Source of the DNA: Paracoccus subflavus | GTDB lineage: Bacteria > Pseudomonadota > Alphaproteobacteria > Rhodobacterales > Rhodobacteraceae | NCBI RefSeq assembly: GCF_004310345.1 | Contig: NZ_SISK01000017.1 | Span: forward strand, 1-33,161 | Reading direction: 5' to 3' | Length of the DNA stretch: 33,161 nt | Shown: in pieces, positions 16,256 to 25,293 of the stretch | How positions within the stretch are numbered: the first letter of the stretch is position 1 | How the letters are laid out: every line of letters begins with the position of its first letter | Notes under the pieces: generated by a model | Told to the model about the DNA's origin: nothing | The model's database searches: none | The model's input: only the letters and a program-made list of their open reading frames with translations | Position numbers and translations under genes: made by a program

Positions 16256-17149
16256 ATGGATAACCTCCGGATTTCACCGCTCTATCCCGCCGCCCCGCGT
16301 CTGGGCCGCAACGCCCTGCCTGACGGTCTGAGCGCCGAACGGCGGGCCACGGCGGACCATGCCTATGCCACCCTTGTCACCAATCCCGACTATCTTCCGG
16401 GGGCCGAGGCCCTGTTGCGGTCCCTGAAGCTGACCGGGACGCGGGCCGATCTGGTGGTCATGCATCGCGGACTTGGGCCTGCCCATCTGGCCCGGCTGCG
16501 CGCCCATGGCGCAAGGCTGATCCAGGCCGACCTGCTGCCCACGAGCGAAGGGTTCGACCGCCTGCACGCCCGCGATGCCCTGCACGCCCGCGCGGCCTTC
16601 ACCCGCGGCGGCAAGCCCGACTTCCACACGCCCCTGGACAATTTCGTCAAGCTGCGCCTGTGGCAACTGGATTATGACCGCTGCGTGTTCATCGACGCCG
16701 ATGCCGTGGTGTTGCGGCCGGTGGAAAAGCTGTTCGGCCTGCCCGAATTCTGCGCCGCGCCCAATGTCTATGACGGTCTGGACGGCTTCCACCGCATGAA
16801 TTCGGGCGTTTTCACCGCCCGTCCCGCCATCCGCACCTTCAACGCCATGCTGGCGCATCTGGACCGGCCGGGGATCTTCTGGCGGCGCACCGACCAGACC
16901 TTTCTTCAGGACTATTTCCCCGACTGGCAGGGCCTGTCGATCCATCACAACATGCTGCAATACGTCTGGATCAACATGCCGGAACTGTGGAGCTGGGAAG
17001 ATATCCGCATTCTGCATTTCCAGTACGAAAAGCCGTGGCAGGATCATGGCAAGGCCCACCTGCTGCGCCCGCTGATCGAATTGTGGCGCGCCATCGCCGA
17101 AGGCCAGCCGGTTCCCGACCTTGCGGCGCAGGCCCGCCCGGCGGCCTGA
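16256..17149 (+). CDS. Glycosyltransferase family 8 (glycogenin-like) protein
   Basis: It is predicted to transfer a sugar from a nucleotide sugar, with retained anomeric configuration. The ATG at 16256 was chosen (AGGA at 16244-16247); a TTG directly before it could also serve. The 297 residues show YATLVTNPDYLPGAEALLRSL at the start, the metal-binding DxD motif D147-A-D149 in FIDADAVVL, and the later MNSGVF and LHFQYEKPW segments typical of GT8. The acceptor is unknown. The stop TGA overlaps the next start (TGATG), so it forms an operon with the epimerase gene. Confidence 0.87.
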   Translation: MDNLRISPLYPAAPRLGRNALPDGLSAERRATADHAYATLVTNPDYLPGAEALLRSLKLTGTRADLVVMHRGLGPAHLARLRAHGARLIQADLLPTSEGFDRLHARDALHARAAFTRGGKPDFHTPLDNFVKLRLWQLDYDRCVFIDADAVVLRPVEKLFGLPEFCAAPNVYDGLDGFHRMNSGVFTARPAIRTFNAMLAHLDRPGIFWRRTDQTFLQDYFPDWQGLSIHHNMLQYVWINMPELWSWEDIRILHFQYEKPWQDHGKAHLLRPLIELWRAIAEGQPVPDLAAQARPAA

Positions 17150-17952
17150 TGCGAATCGCGCTGACAGGCGCCTCGGGCATCGTCGGCGGGTTTGTCCTGC
17201 GCGCGGCACGGGGGGCGGGGCATTCGGTGACCCGGCTGGACCGCCAGACCGGCTTTTGTCTGGGCGACGCCCCCGACCTGTCGGGACATGACGCCCTGAT
17301 CCATTGCGCCTTTGCCCATGCGCCGGGTCGCTATCGCGGGGGCGAGGGCGACGATCCCGACGGCTTTCTGCACCTGAACCGCGAGGGCACGGCCCGGCTG
17401 TTCAAGGCGGCCGTCCGGGACGGTGTGGGCCGGATCGTGTTTCTGTCGTCGCGCGCGGTTCATGACGGCTATCCTCCGGGCACGGACCTGCCTGACGATC
17501 TGCCTGCGCGGCCGGTCAACCTGTATGGCCGGGTCAAGGCCGAGTCCGAGGCGCATCTTGCCAGCCTTTCCATCAGGGGCAGCGCCGTCCGGGCAACCGG
17601 GGTTTACGGCCGGCCCGAGAAATGGCGCGCCCTGTTCGACGATTATCGTGCGGGCCGCCCTGTCCTGTCCCGCATCGCGACCGAGGTCCACGGCGACGAC
17701 CTTGCCGCCGCGATCCTGCTGCTGCTGCAACACCCGGAGCCGCCCGCCCAGGTCAATTGCAGCGACCTGATCCTCGACCGGCACGACCTGCTGGCCGAGG
17801 TTCGGTCACTGACCGGCTGCCCGCATCCCCTGCCGGCCCGTGCGGATCTGGCAGCCTTGCGCATCCCGCGCTGCGACCGGCTGCGCGCGCTTGGCTGGCG
17901 GCCCGGCGGCATGGCAAGGCTGCGCGCAACCCTGCCCCTGCTTCTTCACTGA
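17149..17952 (+). CDS. NAD-dependent epimerase/dehydratase family protein
   Basis: An extended short-chain dehydrogenase, probably modifying a nucleotide sugar. The 267-residue product starts with the Rossmann motif TGASGIVGG (G7, G10, G13). It has the catalytic serine region IVFLSSRAVHDG (about 97-108) and the Y126-x3-K130 pair in NLYGRVK. It is shorter than full sugar epimerases (about 310-330), with a reduced C-terminal substrate domain. The start overlaps the stop of the glycosyltransferase, so the two products may act in one surface-glycan step. Its last bases overlap a copy of the dispersed repeat. Confidence 0.85.
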   Translation: MRIALTGASGIVGGFVLRAARGAGHSVTRLDRQTGFCLGDAPDLSGHDALIHCAFAHAPGRYRGGEGDDPDGFLHLNREGTARLFKAAVRDGVGRIVFLSSRAVHDGYPPGTDLPDDLPARPVNLYGRVKAESEAHLASLSIRGSAVRATGVYGRPEKWRALFDDYRAGRPVLSRIATEVHGDDLAAAILLLLQHPEPPAQVNCSDLILDRHDLLAEVRSLTGCPHPLPARADLAALRIPRCDRLRALGWRPGGMARLRATLPLLLH

Positions 17953-17963
17953 AAATATCCGGG
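17941..17963 (-). repeat. Second, partial copy of the dispersed intergenic repeat
   Basis: Read on the reverse strand, this stretch is CCCGGATATTTTCAGTGAAG followed by AAG. It matches the tail of the element at 5886-5913 in its CCCGG(A)ATATTT core and its GAAG end. Here it overlaps the last four codons of the epimerase gene, and the G-rich hairpin part is absent or degraded. Confidence 0.45.
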
Positions 17964-17995
17964 CGCCGATGCGGCTCTGGACCCCAGGGGACGCG

Positions 17996-19858
17996 TCAGG
18001 CGCGCCGGGCCATGCCCAGCACCCGCGCCCGCTTGCGCGGATCGGCGTCGAACAGGGCCGCCAGTTGTTCGGTGATCGCTCCGGCCAACTGATCGGCATC
18101 GGTGATGGTGACAGCGTGCTGGTAATACCGCGTCACATCGTGGCCGATGCCGATCGCCAGCAGTTCGACCATGCGCCGCTTCTCGACCATGGCGATCACG
18201 TCGCGCAGGTGCTTTTCCAGATAGTTCGCCGGATTGACCGAAAGGGTCGAATCGTCCACCGGCGCCCCGTCGGAGATCACCATCAGGATCTTGCGCGCCT
18301 CGGTGCGCCGCACCAGCCGCCGATGCGCCCATTCCAGAGCCTCGCCGTCGATGTTTTCCTTGAGCAGGCCCTCCTTCATCATCAGCCCCAGGTTCGGGCG
18401 CACCCGCCGCCAGGGGGCATCGGCCGGCTTGTAGATGATGTGGCGCAGGTCGTTCAGGCGTCCCGGCTGCGCGGGCCGGCCCGCCTGCAACCAGGCCTCG
18501 CGCGACTGGCCGCCCTTCCATGCGCGCGTGGTGAAGCCCAGAATCTCCACCTTGACGCTGCACCGTTCCAGCGTGCGGGCCAGAACGTCGGCGCAGATCG
18601 CCGCGATGGAAATCGGCCGGCCCCGCATCGACCCCGAATTGTCGATCAGCAGCGTCACCACCGTGTCGCGAAATTCGGTGTCCTTTTCGATCTTGAAGGA
18701 CAGGGGCGTCGTCGGATTGGCCACCACGCGCGCCAGGCGGCCGGCGTCCAGCACGCCCTCCTCCTTGTCGAACTCCCAACTGCGGTTCTGCTGGGCCTGC
18801 AACCGGCGCTGCAACTTGTTGGCCAGGCGGCTGACCGCGCCGCGGAGGGGTTCGAGCTGCTTGTCCAGATAAGCCCGCAGCCGTTCCAGTTCGGCAGGCT
18901 CGGCCAGATCCTCGGCCCGGATCTCCTCATCCCAGCCTTGGGAAAAAACCCTGTAGTCGGCGCTTGCATCGCTGACGGGGGGCGGCAGGTCGGGCGGCGT
19001 GTCCGCCTCGGACATCTCGGCCTCGTCGGCGGCCTCATCGTCGGACTGGTCGTCCATGCTGACCTGGGCCTGACGCTCGTCCTGCTGCTGTTCCTGCGAC
19101 CGTTCGGCAGATGCGTCCGAATCCTCGCTGTCGTCCTGGTCGCGGGACTGGTTGTCGCCCGCCTCCTCGTCCTGTTCGGCGTTCTCGTCAGCGTCATCCT
19201 CATCCGGCAGGTCGGGATCGTCGCCAAGCTGGTCGCCATAACCCAGATCGCTGATGACCTGGCGCGACAGGCGCGCAAAGGCCGCCTGATCCCCCAGCAC
19301 CTCGTCAACGTGGGACAGCGACCCGCCTGCCTGCTGTTCGACAAAGGGCCGCCACAGGTCGGCCACATGCTGCGCCCCGGCAGGCAGGGCCCGGCCCGTT
19401 GCCGCCTGCCGCAGGATGTATCCGGCGGCGACCGCAAGGGGTGCATCGGCGGGGGCCTTGATCTGGCCATAGCCCTTTTTGTCCGCATCCGCCCCGATGC
19501 GGGCGTCGATGTTCGACAGCGCCCCCGGCATGTCGCGCGCGCCCAGGGCCTCGCATCGGGCCGTTTCCATCGCCTCGTACAACTCGCGCGCCATGGGACC
19601 GGCGGGGGCGAAGCGGGCGTGGGTTGCGGCGTCGTGGTGGCGCATCCGCATCGCCAGGGCATCAGCGGTGCCGCGGGCCTGCAACACCTCGTCGCGGCCC
19701 ATCCGGCGGCTGACCTGCGGCAGGCGCATTGTATCGCCCGCCACGCCCGAGGGATCGGCGCTGAAGGTGACGTTCAGATCGCGGTCGTCGGCCAGGGCGC
19801 GCGTCGCCTCGGACAGGGCCTTCTTGAAGGGATCGGCAGGATTGTCGGACTTCTTCAT
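17996..19858 (-). CDS. cobT: Cobaltochelatase subunit CobT (aerobic cobalamin pathway)
   Basis: CobT, with CobS and CobN, inserts cobalt into hydrogenobyrinic acid a,c-diamide in aerobic B12 synthesis. The 620 residues have a helical N-terminal domain and a very acidic linker (about 210-300, runs of Asp, Glu and Gln). The C-terminal von Willebrand-type domain has its metal site DNSGS (D406, S408, S410) in [11 protein letters not shown]. The ATG at 19858 ([15 protein letters not shown]) is the usual start. No cobS or cobN lies in this window, although cobS is often the upstream neighbour. It is divergent from the FMN reductase gene. Confidence 0.92.
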   Translation of the reverse strand: MKKSDNPADPFKKALSEATRALADDRDLNVTFSADPSGVAGDTMRLPQVSRRMGRDEVLQARGTADALAMRMRHHDAATHARFAPAGPMARELYEAMETARCEALGARDMPGALSNIDARIGADADKKGYGQIKAPADAPLAVAAGYILRQAATGRALPAGAQHVADLWRPFVEQQAGGSLSHVDEVLGDQAAFARLSRQVISDLGYGDQLGDDPDLPDEDDADENAEQDEEAGDNQSRDQDDSEDSDASAERSQEQQQDERQAQVSMDDQSDDEAADEAEMSEADTPPDLPPPVSDASADYRVFSQGWDEEIRAEDLAEPAELERLRAYLDKQLEPLRGAVSRLANKLQRRLQAQQNRSWEFDKEEGVLDAGRLARVVANPTTPLSFKIEKDTEFRDTVVTLLIDNSGSMRGRPISIAAICADVLARTLERCSVKVEILGFTTRAWKGGQSREAWLQAGRPAQPGRLNDLRHIIYKPADAPWRRVRPNLGLMMKEGLLKENIDGEALEWAHRRLVRRTEARKILMVISDGAPVDDSTLSVNPANYLEKHLRDVIAMVEKRRMVELLAIGIGHDVTRYYQHAVTITDADQLAGAITEQLAALFDADPRKRARVLGMARRA

Positions 19859-20008
19859 GGTTCCTGATAGACCACCGCCGGATCGGTCAGGCAAGGGCCG
19901 TTGTGCGAAAACGCGCAGTGGCCTGTGCGCCGCGGCGATGGATCTTTTGCCCATCCGGCCCGAAAATGCCGCTAGGATGGCCTGAATGAACCCCCAAAGG
20001 ATATCTCC

Positions 20009-20590
20009 ATGACCAAGCCCCGCATTGGCGTCATCATCAGTTCCACCCGCGACAGCCGCTTTGCCGACAAGCCTGCCGGTTGGCTGATGGACAAGGTCGC
20101 CGACCATGCCGAACTCGACTTCGAGCTGATCGACCTCAGGAACCAGGATCTGCCGTTCTTCAACGAACCGGCGTCGAACCTGTGGATGCCGTCAAGCGAT
20201 CCGCGCGCGGTGGCCTGGCAGGAAAAGCTGGCCGGGTTCGACGGGTTCGTGTTCGTGGTGGCCGAATACAACCGGTCCATCACCGGGGCGCTCAAGAACG
20301 CCCTGGATCAGGCCTACAAGGAATGGAACCGCAAGCCGTTCGGCGCGCTGGCCTATGGCAGCATGGGGGGCGCGCGGGCGCTGGAGCATCTGCGCCTGAT
20401 CGGGATCGAGCTTCAGATGGTGCCGCTGCGCAATGCCGTGCATATCGGCGCGGGCGATTTCTTCAAGGTCTCGCCGCTGGGCTCCGATGCCCCCATGTCC
20501 GAGATCGAAGGCAATCTGGAAGGATCGTTGAAGGCGATGCTGGAGGAACTGGCCTGGTGGGCCAAGACGCTGCAAACCGCCCGCGGCTGA
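20009..20590 (+). CDS. NADPH-dependent FMN reductase family protein
   Basis: A flavodoxin-fold reductase predicted to bind FMN and use NAD(P)H. The 193 residues begin with the strand and phosphate loop [20 protein letters not shown] (about residues 5-24). The middle has [23 protein letters not shown] (about 78-100), the signature of this family (ArsH, YieF/ChrR and azoreductase relatives). AAAGGA precedes the ATG. The substrate is unknown; quinone or chromate reduction is typical of relatives. It is a single gene followed by a strong terminator. Confidence 0.88.
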   Translation: MTKPRIGVIISSTRDSRFADKPAGWLMDKVADHAELDFELIDLRNQDLPFFNEPASNLWMPSSDPRAVAWQEKLAGFDGFVFVVAEYNRSITGALKNALDQAYKEWNRKPFGALAYGSMGGARALEHLRLIGIELQMVPLRNAVHIGAGDFFKVSPLGSDAPMSEIEGNLEGSLKAMLEELAWWAKTLQTARG

Positions 20591-20619
20591 TCGTCGTCGG
20601 AAACCCTTGGCAAGGCAGG

Positions 20620-20647
20620 GGCAGCGCCGCATCCGGCGCTGCCTTTT
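20620..20647. terminator. Rho-independent terminator after the FMN reductase gene
   Basis: A 10-base-pair stem, GGCAGCGCCG (20620-20629) with CGGCGCTGCC (20634-20643), has a 4-base loop and is followed by TTTT (20644-20647). It lies between two convergent genes and ends just before the 3' end of the PopZ-like gene. Confidence 0.85.
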
Positions 20648-20654
20648 CCGGGTA

Positions 20655-21548
20655 TCAGAAGCGGTCCAGATAAGTGTCGATGGCGGCCGCGACCTCGCGG
20701 CGGATCACCGCGCGGAGATTGGCGGAAAACCGTTCGCCCAGTTCTCCATTCAGTTCGTCCTGCACCATGTCCCGCAGCAGGTCGCGGATTGACTGCTCCT
20801 CATCCCGCGCATCGGCCTGCGCCAGCATTTCGGCGTCAAAGGCCGCAGCCTCGGCGGCAAGCCGGGCCACGGGATCGGACGACGCGTCCAGCGGCGAGGC
20901 CCAGCCCGACAGGCGCTGATCCGCCGTCCCGCAAGCCGTCCCGACCGCCTGGACAGGCTCGTCAAGCTCGGGACGCATCCGCGCCTTCCAGTCAAAGGCT
21001 TCGGCAAAATCGTCGGAATCTTCCTCGGCCGGCGATGCCATCGTCTTTTCAAAGGCATCGGCAGGCTTGGCCGCCACAGCCTGAGGCTCGACCGGTTCGG
21101 GGCGCAGCCAGGCGCGCCAGCCGGATGGTTTCTGCGCTGCTGTATCGTCGACCCGGCGTTCGGCGCTCACACGCAGGGGCGCAATCTCGGCTGCGGGAAC
21201 GGGTGCTGCGGGGGCCGGTGCCGCGACCTTGGGGCCAGGACGCAGGATGAAATGTGGAATGGCAGGCCGGATTTCGGGATCGGCGATCACAGGCGCGGGC
21301 GTCGGACGCGCGTTGGTTTCCACCATCTGCCGTGCCAAGGCCGCGTTGCCGCCATGGCGACGGGCCAGGAATTCGCCCGCGTCGTCCGGGATCACCTCTG
21401 CAAGCCCGGACGTGCGTTCCGACCGGACCCGGTCGCGCGCATGGCTCAGGGCGTCGTCATCGGCGATCATGCGGCGGATGGCGGACAGGACGTCGCCGAT
21501 ATCCTCGGACAAACGGGCGGCATTCTGCGACATCTGCGGGTCAGCCAT
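20655..21548 (-). CDS. PopZ-like (DUF2497-type) putative polar organizing protein
   Basis: The 297-residue protein has the three-part plan of PopZ. A short N-terminal helix, EDIGDVLSAIRRMIADDDAL (residues 15-34), resembles Caulobacter PopZ 'EEILASIRRIISEDD'. A long Pro/Ala-rich acidic middle is presumably disordered. A C-terminal helical block, IRDLLRDMVQDELNGEL to VAAAIDTYLDRF (about 253-297), corresponds to the oligomerisation region. PopZ forms a polar scaffold that anchors the chromosome origin. Position supports this: it directly follows tolC (23-base gap) in a pcm-tolC-popZ order that I recall from other alphaproteobacteria, where valS then follows. valS is absent here. Function is inference. 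Confidence 0.65.
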   Translation of the reverse strand: MADPQMSQNAARLSEDIGDVLSAIRRMIADDDALSHARDRVRSERTSGLAEVIPDDAGEFLARRHGGNAALARQMVETNARPTPAPVIADPEIRPAIPHFILRPGPKVAAPAPAAPVPAAEIAPLRVSAERRVDDTAAQKPSGWRAWLRPEPVEPQAVAAKPADAFEKTMASPAEEDSDDFAEAFDWKARMRPELDEPVQAVGTACGTADQRLSGWASPLDASSDPVARLAAEAAAFDAEMLAQADARDEEQSIRDLLRDMVQDELNGELGERFSANLRAVIRREVAAAIDTYLDRF

Positions 21549-21571
21549 GGATGCCCCCGCGGATCGACGGA

Positions 21572-22966
21572 TCAGTTGCGGCCGATTGCCCGAAGCACGC
21601 GGTCGAGGCTTTCGCCCTGCTGGCTGGTGTAAGGCGCGTCACGCACGGCGTTGTAGTACTGCGAAGGGTCATATGTCGGAATCCCCAGGTTCAGGTGTTC
21701 TACCGTCAGACGACCCATAGCAGCCAGAAGTTGATAATGTGCTAATTGCAGGCTGGCTTCCGCCGTGATCTTGTCGGCCCGCGCCTCGAGCAAGGACTGT
21801 TCGGCGTCCAGAACGTCCAGCGTCGTGCGCGCGCCCAGCGACGCTTCCTCGCGCACGCCCTCGTAGGCCTGCTGCGCGGCGTCGATCTGTTGGTCGATGG
21901 CCCCGATCTGGGCACGGGCCACGCCGATATTGGCCCATGATTCGCCCACAAGCTGGCTGATCTGGCGCGACACATTCAAAAGGCCGGCGCGGGCCTGGTC
22001 ACGCTGTGCCATGGCGCGGCGATGCGCCGAGGGCAGGCGCCCCCCCGAATACAGCGTCTGATTCAGCCGCAACCCGACCGAGGCGCTGTTGCGGTTGTCG
22101 TATTCCCCCGTCAGTTGCTGGGGACTGCGCGTCACACCTGCGGTGAGATTGCCCGTCAGCGACGGGTTGCGTTCCGCCGCAGCCGCTGCGACGCCCAGTT
22201 CGGCCGCCGCCGCCTGGCGTTGCGCCTGCGCGATCAGCGGATGATTGCGCTGCGCGATGGCGCGCGCCTCATCGACCGATCCCGGCAGGCGGGGCAGCGG
22301 CGGGGGCGCGTCCAGGCGTTCGGGGAAACGGCCTGTCACCGCCAGATAGGCTTCGCGCGCGATCTCGAGATCGCCCTGGGCTGAGGCCAGCGACGCCTGT
22401 GTCGCCGCCAGTTGCGCATCGGCCAGGGCTACGTCGGTCACGGTGATCTCGCCCACGTCGAAGCGGTCCTGGGCCGCCTGCCGTTCCCGACCCAGCACCT
22501 CGACCGAGTTCTGTTGCAAGGCCACGCGCTCGGTCGCCTGGCGGATGTCGAAAAAGGCGACGGTGGATGCCAGCAGGATGTCCTGTTCAACCGCAACAAG
22601 ACCCTGGCGGGTGGCCAGGACCTGTTCCTTGGCCGCGTCGATGGCCAGTTGCGACCGGCCCCAGTCGTAAAGCAGCATCTGCGCGCCGATCTGAAGGGTG
22701 GTCGAACGCGCCGTGTTATAGTCCGACAGCCCCTCGGTGCGGCTGACGGTGTGGCTGGCGGTCCAGTCGATCACCGGGCGCAGCGCGGCGATGGCGGTGG
22801 CCACGTCCTCATCTGCGGCGCGCAGGACGGCGCGGTTCTGTTCGACCAGCGCGGAATGGCGATAGGCCGCCACCATGGTATCGGCCAGGGATTCAGCGCG
22901 GGCCGTGCCGCCGATCACCGTCAGAACAACGGCCGCAATTCCGGCCAGGCGACGTTTTCCGATCAT
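21572..22966 (-). CDS. tolC: TolC-family outer membrane efflux/secretion channel
   Basis: An outer-membrane and periplasmic trimeric channel for type I secretion and drug efflux. The start at 22966 has GGAGG 9 bases upstream and gives the signal peptide [20 protein letters not shown]...ARA before residue 25. The 464 residues carry the duplicated long helical repeats of the family ([17 protein letters not shown] and [36 protein letters not shown]). The second is a hallmark of TolC proteins. Its start overlaps the pcm stop. No ABC transporter or membrane-fusion protein gene is adjacent, so it probably serves several inner-membrane partners. Confidence 0.93.
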   Translation of the reverse strand: MIGKRRLAGIAAVVLTVIGGTARAESLADTMVAAYRHSALVEQNRAVLRAADEDVATAIAALRPVIDWTASHTVSRTEGLSDYNTARSTTLQIGAQMLLYDWGRSQLAIDAAKEQVLATRQGLVAVEQDILLASTVAFFDIRQATERVALQQNSVEVLGRERQAAQDRFDVGEITVTDVALADAQLAATQASLASAQGDLEIAREAYLAVTGRFPERLDAPPPLPRLPGSVDEARAIAQRNHPLIAQAQRQAAAAELGVAAAAAERNPSLTGNLTAGVTRSPQQLTGEYDNRNSASVGLRLNQTLYSGGRLPSAHRRAMAQRDQARAGLLNVSRQISQLVGESWANIGVARAQIGAIDQQIDAAQQAYEGVREEASLGARTTLDVLDAEQSLLEARADKITAEASLQLAHYQLLAAMGRLTVEHLNLGIPTYDPSQYYNAVRDAPYTSQQGESLDRVLRAIGRN

Positions 22967-23616
22967 AGCGCAAACCTCCGTTGACGCTTTAACCCCGGCA
23001 GCAGCGGCGCCAGCGCGTTGAAGCCATAGCGCCAGTTGACGCGGCCGTGGATGCAATGCCCGACGCGCACCACGCCCAGCGCCCCTTCCAGGAACGGCGC
23101 GACGATCCGGCCCCCGTCCTTGAGCTGGCCCAGGATCGCGGGCGGCATCTCCTCGACCCCGCCGTTGACCAGGATGGCGTCATAGGGCCCCTGCTCCGGA
23201 GCCCCTTCGGACAGGGGGGCGTTCAGGACGGCAACGTTGAAGACGCCCGCCTCTGACAGGCGGCGCTCGGCCTCGGCGGCCATGTCGGGGTTGTCCTCGA
23301 TGGCGACGACCGCTTGGACCAGGCGCGCCAGAACGGCCGAGGAATAGCCATAGCCGCAGCCCAGATCCAGAACCAGGTCGTCCGGCTGGGGGTCCAGCAG
23401 GTCCACCATCTTGCCCAGGGTGCGCGGCTCCAGCAGGACGCGGCCGCCGCCCAGATCGAGGTTCTCGCCCGAATAGGCCACGGTCCTGAGCGCGGCCGGC
23501 AGGTAATCCTCCATGGGGACGGCCAGCATCGCCTCGATCAGGGGAAACCGGGTGACGTCGTTGGGGCGAACCTGCGTGTCCACCATCATGGTGCGCCGCG
23601 CGGCAAAGTCGGTCAT
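22963..23616 (-). CDS. Protein-L-isoaspartate O-methyltransferase family protein
   Basis: A predicted SAM-dependent methyltransferase of the Pcm family, which starts repair of isoaspartyl residues in aged proteins. The ATG at 23616 ([21 protein letters not shown]) was preferred over a TTG six codons upstream. The 217 residues include [16 protein letters not shown] (SAM motif I, about 82-97) and [10 protein letters not shown] (motif II). Also present are [13 protein letters not shown] and [11 protein letters not shown]. The N-terminal [14 protein letters not shown] is typical of the alphaproteobacterial version beside tolC. The stop overlaps the tolC start (TATGA), so the two are translated from one message. 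Confidence 0.88.
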   Translation of the reverse strand: MTDFAARRTMMVDTQVRPNDVTRFPLIEAMLAVPMEDYLPAALRTVAYSGENLDLGGGRVLLEPRTLGKMVDLLDPQPDDLVLDLGCGYGYSSAVLARLVQAVVAIEDNPDMAAEAERRLSEAGVFNVAVLNAPLSEGAPEQGPYDAILVNGGVEEMPPAILGQLKDGGRIVAPFLEGALGVVRVGHCIHGRVNWRYGFNALAPLLPGLKRQRRFAL

Positions 23617-23691
23617 GTCCGGGAACCTCTGCAAGCCGTTTGGGGCTTATTCGCACGATTTCCCCTGCTGGGCAACGCCGCACGTCCCGTC

Positions 23692-23720
23692 TTGCGCCCC
23701 GCCCGCCGATCCATTATGCC
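23692..23720 (+). promoter_or_regulatory. Candidate promoter of tRNA-Cys
   Basis: TTGCGC (23692-23697), a 17-base spacer and TATGCC (23715-23720) place a transcription start about 12 bases before the tRNA. Found by eye; the -10 box is a moderate match. Confidence 0.45.
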
Positions 23721-23738
23721 ATCCGGACCCTTGGCAAC

Positions 23739-23812
23739 GGCGGGTTGGCGGAGAGGTTACGCAGCGGATTGCAAATCCGTGAAGACCGGTTCGATTCCGG
23801 TACCCGCCTCCA
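23739..23812 (+). tRNA. tRNA-Cys (anticodon GCA)
   Basis: A complete cloverleaf of 74 bases with encoded CCA. The acceptor stem is GGCGGGT with ACCCGCC, discriminator T and CCA at 23810-23812. The D arm is GCG/CGC, the anticodon loop TTGCAAA has GCA at 23771-23773, and the T arm is ACCGG-TTCGATT-CCGGT. Its 3' end faces the accessory locus that follows. Confidence 0.96.
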
Positions 23813-23836
23813 GGGGGTCTTGCACGATCTAGCCAG

Positions 23837-24180
23837 CTACAGGTCCAGCGCCTGCTGGCGGGTGGCGTCCTCCTCCTTGGCAGGCTTGCGAAAGGTATCG
23901 GCGCGGGCCAGCGGGATCTGCACGGCCCGGTCGCGCAAAGCTATGGCCTGTTCGATGGTGACGATCTGGATGCGGGGAACCGCGATGGTGGTGCCCGGCA
24001 GGGTGTATTGCCCGGCGCCAGCGGCCTCGGTCAGCATGGGACGCGACGGATCAGACAGGGTCAGGAACACGCCGATCGGGGCGCCCTCGCGTTCGATCAC
24101 GCCACGCAGGTCGCGGATCATCGGATCGCAACCTGTGCTCTTGACCGAGATGATCCGCCTTTGTCGCCGCGGAAACATGA
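23837..24180 (-). pseudogene. C-terminal remnant of a site-specific DNA methyltransferase (Mrr-like end)
   Basis: About 110 codons, from RRIISVKS near 24165 to the stop at 23837. The segment MIRDLRGVIEREGAPIGVFL followed by TEAAGAGQYTLPG and PRIQIVTIEQAI matches the extreme C-terminus of DNA methylases (N-4/N-6 class) that end in a restriction-endonuclease-like domain. Relatives read 'ISVKGG...RDLRGV..RE.A.IGV...TEAA.AGFY..P...PRLQILTIEEL'. The catalytic N-terminal and central parts are missing here; the first ~50 codons lie at 25283-25465 on the same strand. Any start in this piece would yield only a fragment, so I call it a gene remnant. The exact left breakpoint (about 24156-24180) is uncertain. 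Confidence 0.75.
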
Positions 24181-24273
24181 GAAATGAATTTCGGCCGATT
24201 TGGTTGACGGCACGACTCCGATGGATCATCTATCCTTTATGAGATCGCGTTCTGTATGCCGCGGAGGTTTCTT

Positions 24274-24915
24274 GTGGACGACGATAGCGTCATTGGCGCC
24301 TTCGGGGAAGAAGATGCTGCTCGCCTGACCGGGCTTTCAGTCGGGCAATTGCGCAGTTGGGACCGGTCTGGCTTTTTGCATCCTAGCTATGCTGCCGAGA
24401 ACAGGCGTCTTCCCTTCAGCCGGATTTATTCGTTCCGTGACATCGTGTCCTTGCGTGTACTTGGGGAACTTAGAAACAAACACATGGTGTCCATGCAGCA
24501 CCTGAAAAAGGTGTCGCATAAACTCTCTGGTTTTGGCGACTCCAAATGGACTGCGACGACCCTCTATGTCTTGGGAAAGCGCGTGGTGTTCATCGATCCT
24601 CGAACTAACGAGCGCAAGGAGATCGTCAGCGGACAGCGGGTTCTGGACATTCCGCTGAGAATTGCGATCTCTGATGCCCGTTCCGCTATACGATCGCTTA
24701 ACGAGCGCGAGCAGGGCGAAAAAGGAAAGATCGTTCATGCCAGGTTCGTGTTGCAGAACGAGCCTGTTTTTGCCGGAACCAGGGTTCCAGTAGCTGCTGT
24801 GAAGCGCTATCTCGACGCTGGCTTTTCAGCCGCTGAAATAATCAAAGAGTTTCCGGTTCTGACCTTGGATGACATTGAGGCTGCCAAAGCTTGGTCAGAC
24901 AAGGCCGCTGCCTGA
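24274..24915 (+). CDS. Antitoxin with MerR-like N-terminus and DUF433 C-terminus
   Basis: Predicted antitoxin and autoregulator of the toxin encoded immediately downstream. GTG at 24274 was chosen because GGAGG (24263-24267) sits 6 bases upstream; an ATG at 24256 is in frame but poorly placed. The 213 residues begin with a winged-helix segment (EEDAARLTGLSVGQLRSWDRSGF, then RIYSFRDIVSLRVLGEL, about 13-65) like MerR regulators. They end with a DUF433 domain, PVFAGTRVPVAAVKRYLDAGFSAAEIIKEFP (about 163-193). Base composition is lower in G+C than the neighbours (30 of 60 in 24481-24540). The stop touches the toxin start without a gap. Confidence 0.82.
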   Translation: MDDDSVIGAFGEEDAARLTGLSVGQLRSWDRSGFLHPSYAAENRRLPFSRIYSFRDIVSLRVLGELRNKHMVSMQHLKKVSHKLSGFGDSKWTATTLYVLGKRVVFIDPRTNERKEIVSGQRVLDIPLRIAISDARSAIRSLNEREQGEKGKIVHARFVLQNEPVFAGTRVPVAAVKRYLDAGFSAAEIIKEFPVLTLDDIEAAKAWSDKAAA

Positions 24916-25293
24916 ATGGCCAAGCGCCTGGTTCTGTCTTTCTTGACGGACGCCAATGTACCCGACTCAGTCGGCAATGCCTTGATAGAAGCGGGTCACG
25001 ATGTTGTCCGCGTTCGTGATATCATGGCTGCCGATGCTCCAGATCCAGTCGTTGCAGAGGCGGCAATGCGTGCGAAGCGCATTTTGGTGAGTTGGGATCG
25101 CGACTTCAACCAGCAGCGATTCAGAAAAGAACGCTTTGCACAACTTAGCCGGATCGGCTTCTCATGCCCAGAAGAAGAAGGCGCTAGGAGGCTGAGGATT
25201 GTCATGGACATGATTGAGTTCACCGTCATCCGGGCTGATGGTTCGCCGATCACCATAACGATAGCCAAGGACAAGATATCCGTTACTTGCTGA
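24916..25293 (+). CDS. DUF5615 PIN-like toxin
   Basis: A 125-residue protein of the DUF5615 PIN-like family, predicted to be the ribonuclease-type toxin partner of the DUF433 antitoxin. Family features are FLTDANVPDSVGNALIEAGHDV (residues 9-30), where PIN-type enzymes carry the first acidic residue (D12), and RILVSWDRDF (55-64) with D61 and D63. The ATG directly follows the antitoxin stop. No separate ribosome binding site is evident, so translation is likely coupled. RNase activity is inferred from the fold family. The last bases overlap the end of the methyltransferase remnant on the other strand. Confidence 0.8.
   Translation: MAKRLVLSFLTDANVPDSVGNALIEAGHDVVRVRDIMAADAPDPVVAEAAMRAKRILVSWDRDFNQQRFRKERFAQLSRIGFSCPEEEGARRLRIVMDMIEFTVIRADGSPITITIAKDKISVTC

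Noticed and set aside
17840..19867. 675-codon open frame antisense to cobT
   Set aside because: Its range is that of cobT plus the end of the epimerase gene; no family is recognisable.
24204..24236. Complete sigma-70 promoter before the antitoxin gene
   Set aside because: TTGACG is good but the nearest -10-like box (TATCCT) is 21 bases away, too far for a confident call.
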